Assembly: GCA_951394045.1 (NCBI GenBank)
Contig: OX595986.1
Coordinates: 62,001 to 126,000, forward strand
Direction of reading: 5' to 3'
DNA from: Nitzschia sp. DOCU1
Taxonomy: Eukaryota; Bacillariophyta; Bacillariophyceae; Bacillariales; Bacillariaceae
DNA: 64,000 nt
The notes under the pieces were generated by a model that was not told where the DNA came from, made no database searches, and worked only from the letters and a program-made list of their open reading frames with translations. The translations under genes and the position numbers were made by a program. This document shows, one piece after another, positions 1 through 11,800 of this stretch; position 1 is the first letter of the stretch, and every line of letters starts with the position of its first letter.

Positions 1-1
1 C

Positions 2-2122
2 AGTGGAGAAGTCATGTCCGTCGATTCTGAGCAGAAATCAGGAGAAATCGAGACTAAGCCCAAAGAGAAGAACAAAACAAGAAGTGTGCAGTTTGGCAGC
101 GACTCTGGGGATGTGGAATCTCAAACCATTTCTAAGAGCGGCAGCCTCCAGTTCCGTGGAAGCTATAGCGGCTCCAACAAGGATTGGGAAAGATTGATGA
201 TGAACAACCATTCGGACAACGACGTTCTGAGGATTCTGGAGTCTGCTACTGCCTCTGGCCACGGTAGTGGTCAGTACGCTGGCTCGATGGCCAGTTCAAT
301 GAGCATGTTCTCGAGGGTCCTCCCCCTTTGGCTCCGCTTTGACGAGCATTCCAAGCGCGTGGCTGAATTCACCAACGAGATGCGGCTGCTCTCTCGGCTC
401 CGCCACCCTTGCATCACCACCGTCATGGGTGCCGTCGTCTCGTCGGCGATTGATCCGATGCTCGTCATGGAGTACATGGAATACGGCTCTTTGTACGATC
501 TGCTGCACAATGAGACCATGACGCCAGGAGGAGAGATCATTCTCCAAGTTGTTCGAGATATCGTCCAGGGAATGCAGTTCCTGCATGCCTCGAAACCCCC
601 GATTCTCCATGGCGACCTCAAGGCCAAGAACATCTTGGTCGACTCTCGATTCCGCGCCAAGGTGGCCGATTTCGGTTTCTCCCATATCAAGTCTAGCAAA
701 CAAGGAAATATCCTCCAGGGAACTCCGTTTTACATGGCACCAGAATACTTGCGACGTCGAACCGAGTATACCACCTCCTGTGATATTTACTCCTTTGCCA
801 TGATCATCTACGAGATCTATGCCAGGGCTTCGCCCTTTGAAGGGGAAGACCCACGCAAGATCTTGCCCAAGGTGTGCCACCCCCGCCTCAACAAGCGGCC
901 CCAAATTCCACCCGCCTGTCCTCCGAAAATGGTTGATCTCATGAAAAAGTGTTGGAGCGCCAATGCGTTCTTCCGCCCTTCCGCCAAGGATATTGACTAT
1001 GCCATGGTGGAAATGAGTTCACAAGACACGGAACCTTTGGAAACCGGGGCTCATCGGGATATCATCAAGCGCAAGCCGACATCCTTGTACGATGTCTTCC
1101 CCAAGCATATTGCCGATGCCCTGAACGCTGGCAAGAAAGTGGAGGCTGAGTCTCACGAGATTGTCACTATCGTATTCTCGGATATTGTCGGGTTCACGAC
1201 AATCTCTGACCAGTTTTCGCCAATGAAGGTTTCCACCATGCTTGATCGGTTGTACCACGCTTTTGATGATCTCGCCGGCAAGCACGGGATCTTCAAGGTA
1301 GAAACGATCGGCGATGCCTACATGGGCGTTACCAACATTGACGGTAGTCAGTTTGATACGCACGTCAAACAGGCTGCGGAATATGCTCAAGATGCCATTC
1401 GAGCGGCTAATCAGATCTTGATTGACGAGGAAAACCCGTCGTTGGGCTGTGTCCAAATCCGTATCGGAATCCACTCTGGTCCGGTCGTCTCGAATGTTAT
1501 TGGATCCTTGAATCCCCGCTATGGTCTCTTTGGGGACACGGTCAACACAGCGGCTCGTATGGAGTCGAATTCCATGCCAGGCAAAATCCACTGTTCGTTC
1601 GCTTCTGCAGAACTGCTCAAGACCCAGGCTCCCGATATCCCGGTGAACTTGCGCGGCATGATAAAGGTCAAGGGCAAGGGCAAGATGAAGACATACTGGG
1701 TCGGTGACGAGGACCTACTCAAGCCTTTGGCTCCTAATCCAATGCTCTCTGGTGCCGCTATTCACGAGCCGATGGAGCCCCTGTCGGAACACGAAGAAGA
1801 CGACTCGTTTCCGGTGAACATTGAACACCACCATGAATTCTTGGACCACGAGGGCAGCGATCACTCGTCGTCTCAAGGCGACAGTGGCAAGAGCGACCAG
1901 CATTCGTCGTCTAGTAGCAACTTGGGCAAGCCCCATCATGACGAATTGTCCGAGTCTCATCGCACTCAGGATACTCATATAATGTCTGTGAGTGGGGATT
2001 CCTTGTCGGGCAGTGAACGACGAGATCACTTTATCAAGGTCCACGCCGCGTCGGATAAGAAGTCCAGTAAGCCGCACCACAAGGCTCAGATCCAAATGGA
2101 TGGGACCATTTTGACAAACTAA
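2..2122 (+). CDS. protein kinase / class III nucleotide cyclase fusion, 5' end outside window
   Basis: The reading frame is open from the first bases, so the ATG at 14 is probably internal and the gene is cut by the window edge. The visible 702 residues hold a TKL-like kinase C-lobe (about 115-340): HGDLKAKN catalytic loop, DFG, and an APE motif in YMAPEYL. A class III cyclase domain follows (about 375-565), with FSDIVGFT and ETIGDAYMG carrying the metal Asp residues and NTAARMES carrying the transition-state Asn and Arg. Glu in KVETIGDAY is the residue guanylate cyclases use for purine choice; the partner position is Gly (PRYGLFGD), not the usual Cys, so GTP preference is likely but not certain. 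A His/Ser/Asp-rich tail ends the protein. No glycine loop or VAxK lysine is visible before the C-lobe. The role would be cGMP or cAMP production coupled to a kinase-like module, as in receptor guanylate cyclases. Confidence 0.88.
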   Translation, partial: SGEVMSVDSEQKSGEIETKPKEKNKTRSVQFGSDSGDVESQTISKSGSLQFRGSYSGSNKDWERLMMNNHSDNDVLRILESATASGHGSGQYAGSMASSMSMFSRVLPLWLRFDEHSKRVAEFTNEMRLLSRLRHPCITTVMGAVVSSAIDPMLVMEYMEYGSLYDLLHNETMTPGGEIILQVVRDIVQGMQFLHASKPPILHGDLKAKNILVDSRFRAKVADFGFSHIKSSKQGNILQGTPFYMAPEYLRRRTEYTTSCDIYSFAMIIYEIYARASPFEGEDPRKILPKVCHPRLNKRPQIPPACPPKMVDLMKKCWSANAFFRPSAKDIDYAMVEMSSQDTEPLETGAHRDIIKRKPTSLYDVFPKHIADALNAGKKVEAESHEIVTIVFSDIVGFTTISDQFSPMKVSTMLDRLYHAFDDLAGKHGIFKVETIGDAYMGVTNIDGSQFDTHVKQAAEYAQDAIRAANQILIDEENPSLGCVQIRIGIHSGPVVSNVIGSLNPRYGLFGDTVNTAARMESNSMPGKIHCSFASAELLKTQAPDIPVNLRGMIKVKGKGKMKTYWVGDEDLLKPLAPNPMLSGAAIHEPMEPLSEHEEDDSFPVNIEHHHEFLDHEGSDHSSSQGDSGKSDQHSSSSSNLGKPHHDELSESHRTQDTHIMSVSGDSLSGSERRDHFIKVHAASDKKSSKPHHKAQIQMDGTILTN

Positions 2123-2586
2123 GTATTTTCGAAACAAGAGCGCCAAGAGCTGACGGCCCAGGGGGCCCGCCGCCGGGATTTGGCGCCTCGGAATTTATAT
2201 AACTTTTGACGGTTTAGCATACATGTTTTCCACCGTGACAAACTAGAGTGGAGATATTGAATGAGTAGTCACTCTGCTAGTAGTAGCTATTGCAAACATT
2301 TGCTCTAGCTACTAGTAGTAGCTGGCAAGTGGAGACGCAACGCAGCAGTAGCGTTGTGCGGCAGTCGGAGGACTCAAATCAACTGCCACATAGTCGTGGC
2401 GGACGGAGGGCGAACCCTGGTTCTCTCGGAGGAATTCCAAAATGCCTATCGCTATTACCCTCATCAAAATGTACCGATGGTTCGCAAACCCAATGGGCCC
2501 GTCGTCATCGCCTTCCGAGTTATGTGACCTGGACGCCTCACTTTTGTTGCTTCCACCATTCTTCGTTCCTTGTAGCACCATCCACC
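2123..2586. other. intergenic, no gene seen
   Basis: Between the cyclase stop and the next ATG. It holds CTACTAGTAGTAGC-type low-complexity sequence around 2275-2330. An open frame starting at 2290 runs into the signal-peptide exon of the next gene, but its first 99 codons have no protein character. Confidence 0.6.
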
Positions 2587-5170
2587 ATGACAGCCCTCTG
2601 CTTTCTACTTTTCGTTACACTTTTTTGTAGCATCAACTCCTTAGCAGAAGCTACAGCACCATTAAATCCTGCTGCTGATGGCAGTAGGCGTGCTGCTGTT
2701 GGTCGACGATCCTCGCTTTGGACCACCACGACCAAGAACAATCATCCGCGACGATCCCTTCAGGTACTTTTCTTTCGTCTGATTTAGTGGACTTTCTTTT
2801 CCTTTCGGTGACTCATTTCATTTTCATTTCTGTTGCCCACTGCTGAATTTATTGCAGACGGATCAATGTCAGACAGAGAGTGCGAATATCCAAAGCTATG
2901 TCGGTCTTACCCAGGCGCTTTATGACCTCGACGACTGGCGTGCCACACAAACCTCCGAAAGGATTTGTGAGGAGCAAAACTCCAAAGTTGCGTGCGTGTT
3001 GAATTACACGCTGGCCCCAGAGAATTTAGAAGACGCCTGCGCACAAGTCGGGGCCGTGTATGTTACGTCGACGTCGATCTTTCAATGTGACGCGTCGGAT
3101 AACACAAACGTCTTTTATAGCGCCGTGGAGAAGCCTCTTTGTTATGGTTCCTCTTGTGGAGCCGATGATGTATCTACCTTGGCAGATATAGACGCCACAA
3201 ACGACATGAATGAATACATGGCAAGCCAAGGCGTTCAATGCACAAGAGTACGTCTCGAAGTCTCAGACCCGATTATTCCGACGACCGAAACAACCACAGG
3301 ACAAAACAATAATTGCACGGGGCAGACCACATCCATCATGGCAGACTTGACGGGGGATCCTGAAGCAACTTCTGCATTGTCACAAGTTCCCAATAATATG
3401 AAAGCGACTTGCGTGGAATCGCAAGACACTGATAATGTATTTGAGACGGCCGACACATACCAAAAGTGCAACGCAGATTTTGGGCTGGCACCATTTCCAT
3501 TCGAAGAAAAATGTGGGGAATTGAATGGCGTCTACATGCAAATGGAATATACATTGGCATGTCAACAGTCCGGACAAGTTCCCATGCTCGTTTCTGTACT
3601 GGCAGATCCATTTTGCGTTTCGAAAAGTTGCACTTTGGATCAACTACAAAACGAGAGTGCTTTGGACCAAGCCATGAGACCCTTTTTGATGGATAGTACC
3701 GATTGGGACTGCACGGTTCTGGCGCTTCGAATAGAGGACTTTGCACCAAGTCCACCCCCCACAATCTCACCAGCTCCAACGTCGTCGTTTCCACCCACCG
3801 GATCTCCTACGCAGACCCCAGCGCCTACTGTGGCAGCGACAGGTGGCGATTGCCTTTCTAGAAGCATTTTGTTAAATCAAACCTCCGCTATTCAGGAACA
3901 GCTGCAGAACTATGACGTCCAACGGGAAACATGGGCGCTCGAAATGCATCCCGATATCGATGGCTCTTTTCAGTACCAGTGCAAACCCGAGCTATCACGG
4001 AATGCCTCGCAAGCAGACATTGCAACCAGCGATGCCAATATCCGACGACGACAACGACGACAACTCGAACCTACCCTCGATTCGTCATCATGGTGCGAAG
4101 TCGTTGAGTTTGCTGAAAAATCGACGGACGAAGAAGCTAATGGTACGAGCGTCATGAGACAAATTTGCGAAGAGAACGGCGGCATGTTTGTGGAAGAAAT
4201 CTTCACCGTGCACTGCGAATCCATGGCAGAAGGCGATGACACTGTTTACGAACGATCCTTCTATAACAAGCCGGCATGTCGGGCCGCATCTTGCAACGCC
4301 GAAGATCTCAAACAAGTTCTTGGTGACGACATGGAATGGTTGCGTGCAGCCATGGAGCAAGAATATGAAAATGATGTCCAATGCGTTTATCGTAAAGTCA
4401 ATCTCTTGGCAGGGGTGGGCAATGTAGATGGTTATCAACCCGATGGTACCTTGCCATCGTCGTTTCAAGTTACAGAAGAATGTGCCTCGACATCCAACAC
4501 GTTGAGTACCAACATCGCCATGTACAATGAACGTGAACGAGTTCGTCAAAAGTTCAAGGAATACAGTTCTGTGGATCTGCGACAAATTTGCACATCCAGT
4601 ACAGACACCTTGACGTGCGATTTTGATTGGCTTACTTTCCTTCAAACCGAAAGCGACGTTCCGTACAACAACCTGTGTCAGCAATCTGGTGGGCAGTTTG
4701 TGACTAGCACTGTTTTGACAACTTGTACAAAGGCCGACGAAGCTCGCGGCTTGCAGATGTACTCGCGCAACTATCCTTCGTGCTTGGGTTTATCCTGTAG
4801 TCCAGGCCAATCACAAGTTTATTTGCAAGGTGGCGATGGTTCTTGGATGGCTGATGAATATACTAAGCAAGGCTGGGCATGTACGAGTGTCATTCAAAGC
4901 GTCTTTGCGCCTGACTATTTGTTGCCCGGGGAGCGTCCACCTGCAACAGCTGCTCCCACCCGAGCTCCGGTACCCGAATCCACAACTGCGCCAACAACTG
5001 CCGAAACTGAGGTTGAAGACTCAAACACTACTTTGACGACTCAACCACCTCAGGCTGAAACATCCGCTCCAGAGCCTGCCAAGTCTGGCGCTATTCATGT
5101 GGTCTCCGGGGAGACGTTTGTAGCAACTGTAGCAGCTGCTGCCGCTGTTGTGGTTTCCATTGCTCTCTAA
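2587..5170 (+). CDS. secreted four-repeat cysteine protein with hydrophobic C-terminus
   Basis: Two exons, 2587..2763 and 2858..5170, joined over a 94-bp GT-AG intron in phase 0 give 829 residues. The ATG at 2587 was chosen because it begins a clear signal peptide (MTALCFLLFVTLFCSINS). The body contains four copies of a Cys module. Each has a C-x(3)-[NG]G-x-[YF] segment, a P-x-C-x(3)-SC knuckle (PLCYGSSC, PFCVSKSC, PACRAASC, PSCLGLSC) and a closing single Cys (VQCTR, WDCTV, VQCVY, WACTS). Pro/Thr/Ser linkers (PSPPPTISPAPTSS; AAPTRAPVPESTT) separate parts and precede a C-terminal Ala/Val hydrophobic stretch that could be a GPI signal or an anchor. I do not recognise the family. A cell-surface or frustule-associated role is inferred from export and architecture. 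AATAAA occurs at 5226. Confidence 0.82.
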
Positions 5171-5886
5171 TAGTAGCAGTTGCAGTGTACCACTGCCGCG
5201 GTCTTTGCATTTCCTCAGAAGCTAAAATAAAGGGTTAGATTTCCGAACGAGCTATTGTAGTAATATCTATTGCTATTAGCTACCGGTAGATCTCTATTGC
5301 AGTTAGCAATGGCGTCATCCTTTGGCGGAACCCCACAGAACATGCCGCCGACTTCATTCCTTTATCTTATTTGCACTATCACAGGTATGATGCCAATACT
5401 ATTTATGGCGACGGGTTGCTCAATCGCCTAATCCGGACTCATCCGCACGACTCTTAAATCTCTTTGTACGACTCGAAACATGCCCTCAATTAGCTGGATA
5501 CCGCCAAATGTTACGAAGTAAAATTCAGGCGAGAGACATTTCGTTGCACCAACGGAAACAATCAAATAGGCACTCTGCGGCCAAACGCAGTTGAAATATT
5601 TGATGCCAAGTCCCCTGAATGTGTCTATTATGCCCCAGTCATCTGAAGCTCAGATACTTCGGGATTCATGTCGCAATCGGCGGCGAAACGCGATTGATGC
5701 ATACCATCGGATATCTTTTCAGAGGGCAAGGATTCGAAAAAAATTTCCAGTCCTTCTTGGAGAAGAAGACTAGAGTTACTCTCTGACCCTGCTCTACTCC
5801 AAACTGACAGTGATATTCAAGACTAGCTAGTACGCTGCGTGGCATCGACATTGCTCTTTTCTTCTTTCGGTGTTAGTTTGGGCAGA
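5171..5886. other. intergenic, no gene seen
   Basis: 716 bp between two same-strand secreted-protein genes. It holds a possible polyadenylation AATAAA at 5226-5231 and short TAGCTA/TAGTAG runs near 5255-5300. The small open frames here show no recognisable protein features. Confidence 0.6.
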
Positions 5887-8800
5887 ATGAAAGTGTCAGG
5901 TACATTCCTTCTCTTGTTGGCGGCATTTCCCCCGTCGGGGGCTCAAGAAGGAACCAACACAACAGATTGTGAGCCTCTTCTACCCTTGAATAGTACGAAT
6001 ACTACCTCCTTCTTCTTGGCGGACTTTATCGGCAAGCCTGGCCTGGTATTAACCGAGGATTTGGACGCCTTGGAAGCTTCGTTTGTGGAAGCCTTTACGC
6101 TAGTCGCAGATGATTGCTGGATTCTGACTTCCATAGACTTTGTGAGTACGCCACCATATTCTTACAATGAAAATGATGCCTCCTTTCTTCAGCCGACGCT
6201 ACCCAACCGAGACTTTTCCTACATTATCATGGCAGAAGCGGATTGTGCCGGATGCACCTCATCGAAGAAGTTACTGCACGTTGACTCGCCTACCACTTCA
6301 AGTTCGACTCTGGCAGATGTTGAGCTATCCCAAGTGACTGACGATTTTTTGGACGAAAATGGTTGCCAGAAAGAGTTCGTTTGTCAACCTCCCCCTCGTA
6401 ACCGCTTGCTGGCTCAGTGGCGAGCCATATTCGAAGCTACCCCCCACTCAGAAGCCATTTCCTCTATTTTCAACTTGCAACCACTGGAATATGACACCGA
6501 AGATAAGACTTGTGACCCTGATACCTTTGCCAAATTTGCCTCCAAAGTGGTTGTTTCCTTCGCTCCGACGGACGAAGGATTCGATTTAAACGGCAACGAG
6601 ACGGATAGCAATTCCACTTTGGCTCAACAACTCGCAATTGTGGCAAATCTCTTTCAGGAGTCTTATCTAGCTGCCAACGACTGGAATCAAGATATTTGTG
6701 ATCCGCTCTATCGGCAAGTGGTCTCTGTTCGTGCGTCTCTCAACTTCGATGCTAGTCGCTATACCAATTTGAAAGATCCCGATCCCAACTTGATTTTCGT
6801 CGACTTTTACGCAGCGGGGTTTTGTCTTGGATGTGAGCTGGAGACTAACTTGTTTTCGGATCATGATTTGGATTTGGAGGAACTCAATACCCGACGGCTG
6901 CGGCGGCTACAAGAAGAAGAAAATGTAACAGAGGACTTGCTCTTTACAGACGGAGAGCTTGCTTGCCTTTGTCCCTTGGACGATGCAAATCGCGGTATTT
7001 CCACCACGGCTTTGGAACGCCGTGGGCCAAATGAAGCTGAGTTTTTGAAGCGCTTTCGCCAAGCCTTGAGCGATGTTACATTTGTTGGACTCGCCGAAGA
7101 GATCTTTGAAGTTGACCCGGCCATTTGCGAAGACGAAATTGTCGACTTTCAACAAACCGTTGTGGTCGACTATATTCCAGCTGACCCGTACCAGGATCCC
7201 ACACCGAATGATATATTGATGTTAGAAATGGGCTACGTTTTCATGTATAATGTATTGGCGGAGCAATTGTGCGATCCGCACTATCGAACTATGGAATCGG
7301 CCAGTATTCTTCGGACTGAAACAGTCAGTGGCCAAGACGAATTCGGCAACTCCACGGTCGTGTCTTGGAAAGTCGAGATGCAGCTCCAAGGCAGATGTCG
7401 AGGCTGTGATGCCGCAACTGTAAGCGTCTACGAAATGCCGACCTCCCAAACGACCTCTATTAGAGCTCTCGAAGAATCCAAAGTGGTGCAATCATTGATG
7501 GATAACAAAGAGCTGATGCTTTCCAGAGTGACGCCGGAGGAGCACCGATCCTTGGTCCTACGACGTCTAGCAACGTGCTACTGTGATACATCGGCCGCTT
7601 ACCAGCAACGTGGCCCACGAGAAGCTGAAGTCATGATGCTCTATCGTAGCTACATCGAGTCCTTGATGCTTGCGTCTATTCCGTCGGTTGGTCGGTGTAA
7701 CTATGGTCAAGTGTTTGAAACGACCTTCGTAGCCAGCGTTGCAAATAACGCCACAGACATATCGGAAGAAAATGTGGAAGAAATGGGTCAGTCTATCTTG
7801 TCAATTCTTCGTGAACTGTACTCACCAGAAGGCAACTTCTGCAGCGTCCAGTTTCGAGATTTCCAGCGTGTCAGGGCGCAAATTGCGGCGGGCTTTAATC
7901 CTCGAGACTTCGGGTATGTTGTGAGCCGAAGGAAGATGCAGAATATGGAACTGGCACCTAGTTCTACGCCTGGGCTCAGCCCACCACCCAGCCAGTTGCC
8001 GTCATCTTCCCCAACTTATATTGATCTTAACACCTACGTCATGATGACAGTCTCTGGTATTTGCAACTATTGTCATGGCGTTCCAATCCTCACGGGACAA
8101 GAATTCGTAGCGGCGACTCGGCAACTGGGCATGGGGGCTCCTGGGCGGCAGCTTCAAGAGCAGGTTGAGGGTGCGCCTTTGTCGAACTGCTACTGCCCAA
8201 TAGAATCCACCACAACCAACGACTCATACAACAAGATTACGATCGAAACCGCCTTCTCTACCGCATTGCTGGAGGGATCTGGGAGCGCCATTGATTTGGA
8301 GCACATGTATGAGGTCAATACGGTGCCGTGCGAGGGTGAAACGACCGACTTTCAGGGACAAGATATGGTGATTCAAATCGCCACCAACAAAACCTTTACT
8401 CGTGCCCAAGTCCAGGTGTTTGCAAGATTGGTCCGTCGCACTTACAAACGGTTGAGTGCTATGTACTGCGATCCCTTTGAAAGAAGTCTGGATCGGTTGA
8501 CATTTGAAGAGGCCATGGGCATAGACAAACCATCAAGCACATGCAACGAATACCGACTGCGTTTTTCGGTCGGTGCTACATGCAGAGGATGTGTCGATGG
8601 CACTTCCATGCTCGATGAAACCAGTGACTACGACAGACTTCGAAGGCTTTCTGGAATGGTGGATGAGACTGTCGTTACTTATCCCTTCAGAGAAAGCAGC
8701 ATTGAAATGGTTTCTGCCGTTCGTCGTCGGCTCCAAGGATCAAATACGTGCTACTGTGATCAAAAGACTGTGGCCAATAGAGTCCCAAATCGAATTGAAT

Positions 8801-11800
8801 TTGAGGCGGCGCTGCAAGCAGCCGTTGCCGCCAGCGACGGACCTTTGGGCCAAATCCTTTGTAATGTTTCTGTGCCGCCGCAAACCATTGCGTCACCTGC
8901 ACCTTCGGCTGCTCCAACCAAAAAGATTTGTAGCGTGACCTTGCCCGATGAATTCTTTGCCTCGTTATTAGTTACAACCGTGGAAATGCCAACCGCAGAG
9001 CGAATTGACTTGCTTGCCGATCTCATCGTCGAGACGTACAATGAGATCAACGAATTGCATTATTCTCCCTGTGATTTGGAATACCGCTTGATCAGCAATG
9101 TAACCGTCGATCCGAATTTCAATAGGCGCCGTCTTAAAGAAGACCACGTTCGGGCTTCTTCTGTCACGCATGTGCGATTGCGTTCGAACCATCCTGCCCG
9201 CGATTTGGCGATCAGCGAGGACAATGGCATGTCTATTCTCTATTCAGTACAAGTGCTCTGCCAAGGTTGCCCTCCCGATACTGGTCTGTTTGGCCAACCC
9301 GTTATTTCCAAGGAAGAATTCTCGGCAGTCTTTCGTCGAAAGGCCAGTGCGCTGGACACAAACAGCACTGTGTTAGAGAACGTCCAAGAAGTGGAGACCA
9401 AGGACTGCCCTGCCGATATTACCCAGTTCGAAACTGTGATTTTACTCGAGTTGACTCAAAAGCCCTGCCTCTTGGGCTTTGACTTTTCAGGAAGCGATGC
9501 AGACTTTGCCCAAGTCGAGCAGGCTGTCGTCAATACTTACAACTCTATGATACAAAGCTATTGTGATCCATTCTTCCGCAACTTGGATGGATCTCAAATT
9601 GTGCGTTTTGGCGAAAATACCACTGCAGGAAATCTTCCTGTGGAAATTCGTGTCCGTGGAACATGTCGAGGCTGCGATCCGATCAATGTCGACTTGTATT
9701 CCATCCCATCATCTACGGTAGCCGCCGCCCAAGCTGCTACTTCTGGGCGCAGTCTCCTTACTTCTGATGTCAAAGCCTTCAAGGCTCCAGCAGCTCCTCG
9801 CCGACTTGTTGATCTCGCGAACTGCTACTGCGACGTCCAAGCCATCGGAGACCGCGCGCCCTTCGAGTCTGAGTTTGTGGCGGCTCTTCAACAGTCGATT
9901 CGTGCACTCAATCTAACTTGTATTGATGCTGTGGAAGACTGCCTTTTTGGTACGACATTCCAAACTGCAATCGTTCTATCCTTTCCACGAGACGAGCTAC
10001 TGCAATCGGGTAATTTGACCAAGACTTTGGAAGAGCAGTTCAAGGCAACAGTCAACGACCTCTACAAGGTCACGGAAGGTTCGTGTAACCCTGAATTTCG
10101 TACCGTCGACTCGGTTCAAGCGTTTATCGGGCTAAACACCAACATAAATGAGACTCGCCGCTCTCTCCAGGCTCAGACCTCATCACCATCAGCGGCGCCT
10201 ACGGTGACAGTCAGCCCTTCAAGTTTATTTGATGGTCAACCCACGCCGCCTTCAGGAATCGAGTCCAATAACGAAGTTCCTGTCATCATGTTTGTGACCG
10301 GCTTGTGCTCGGGGTGCTCAAACGACATAACAACGAGCAATCAAGTCAGTGAACGACGTAGCAAGCGAGATTTGCAGGAGGGGTTTGGTCCATTCAACGT
10401 TTCTTCAAATTGCTTTTGTCCAATCAATTCTACTTTACAAGTAGGCCAAGTTGATGCGGCCACTTTGCGGAATTCGTACCAGCAGAATCTTCAAGCAGAC
10501 AGTGTCTCACTGGCGTTAAACACTGACATCGAGGAGAGGCGGTGGGTGTATTGCGACGAGGATGTCAACGATTTTGAGACTTCCTTCATTTTCTCTTTCT
10601 CAGGATTTGCAAACGCTACAGCTGGAGAGATCAACACTATTGCTTCTCTTGTACAAACGACGTACAACGATCTTGCTGACAGCTATTGCGATCCGCTTTT
10701 GATTCGTCTTGAGACAGTCATAGCGTCTGATTTTTACCCCGTACGAAAGCGGCGGCAGCTTCAAGACGACTGTGCCCTCTTCAATGTAGAGTTCTTTGCA
10801 ATCGGCTCTTGTCGAGGCTGCGACGACGGCCAAGCGATTCTGTCACCGGACATTCTCCGGCGAGTCTTGGAGTCCGTCGATATCTCATCACCTATCACCA
10901 AGGATCGTCCAACAAAGGCTCCCAAAGATTCGTACAAAGACACTCCGTCTTCCCGGACTCCCGAAAATCAGGGCAGCAGACAAAAGAGGAAACGCCGGCG
11001 ACTCGAGGGCTCGGACGAATGCCTCTGCGAAGCCGACGCTATTGATACTAGCTCGCCATCTGTTCGCAAGTTCACTTTGGATTATCAAAACGTGGTTGCA
11101 AACTCGCCCGACCTTCCCAATATCTGTGCCTTCATCGCGGTGGAGGAGCAGCAGCCCGACATTTGCGACTTGAGCGTTATTGGAGACCAATTTGTGACGT
11201 CCCTCACCTTGACACTTGCCGTTGACGAGTCGGTGGGCTATAGTTCCCTGGCCCTCGAGAACGCGGTCTTTGACGGATACAACGACTTTGTGGACTCAGA
11301 ATACGATTCTTGTGACCAAGATTACACCAAAGTCTTCTATGTAGAGGCCGGAGACGGTACCAGACGACTAGAAAAGGCCCCACAAGTCCCTTCGGCACGA
11401 AACTTGCAGTCATACTCCTTTTCCACTATCGACTTCGTCCTTTACGGTCTTTGTCGCGCAGGTTGCGAGGAGGACAACTTGGAAAAGGCTCTTCCACTTA
11501 TCGTTGAGTACATCGAGCGGCTTTTCTTTGTCGAGTTTGTCGTTGGATTCGAGGAGTTTGGTTACGGAACACTCATTCCGACTCAGGAATTCTTTAACGA
11601 TGACGACTTTTTCTTCGATGATGATGCTTTTGCAGCTGCTGCGTTTACCGACGACCAGTTTATGATCGATGATGGCATTGACGATGGAGTTGGTGTTGAC
11701 GATGATGGTTTCTTGGGCGACGATGGTTTCGGCGATGATGGCGGTGTTGGAGACGATGGCGCCGTAGATGATTTCGTCGGAGATGATGGCGCCGGAGACG

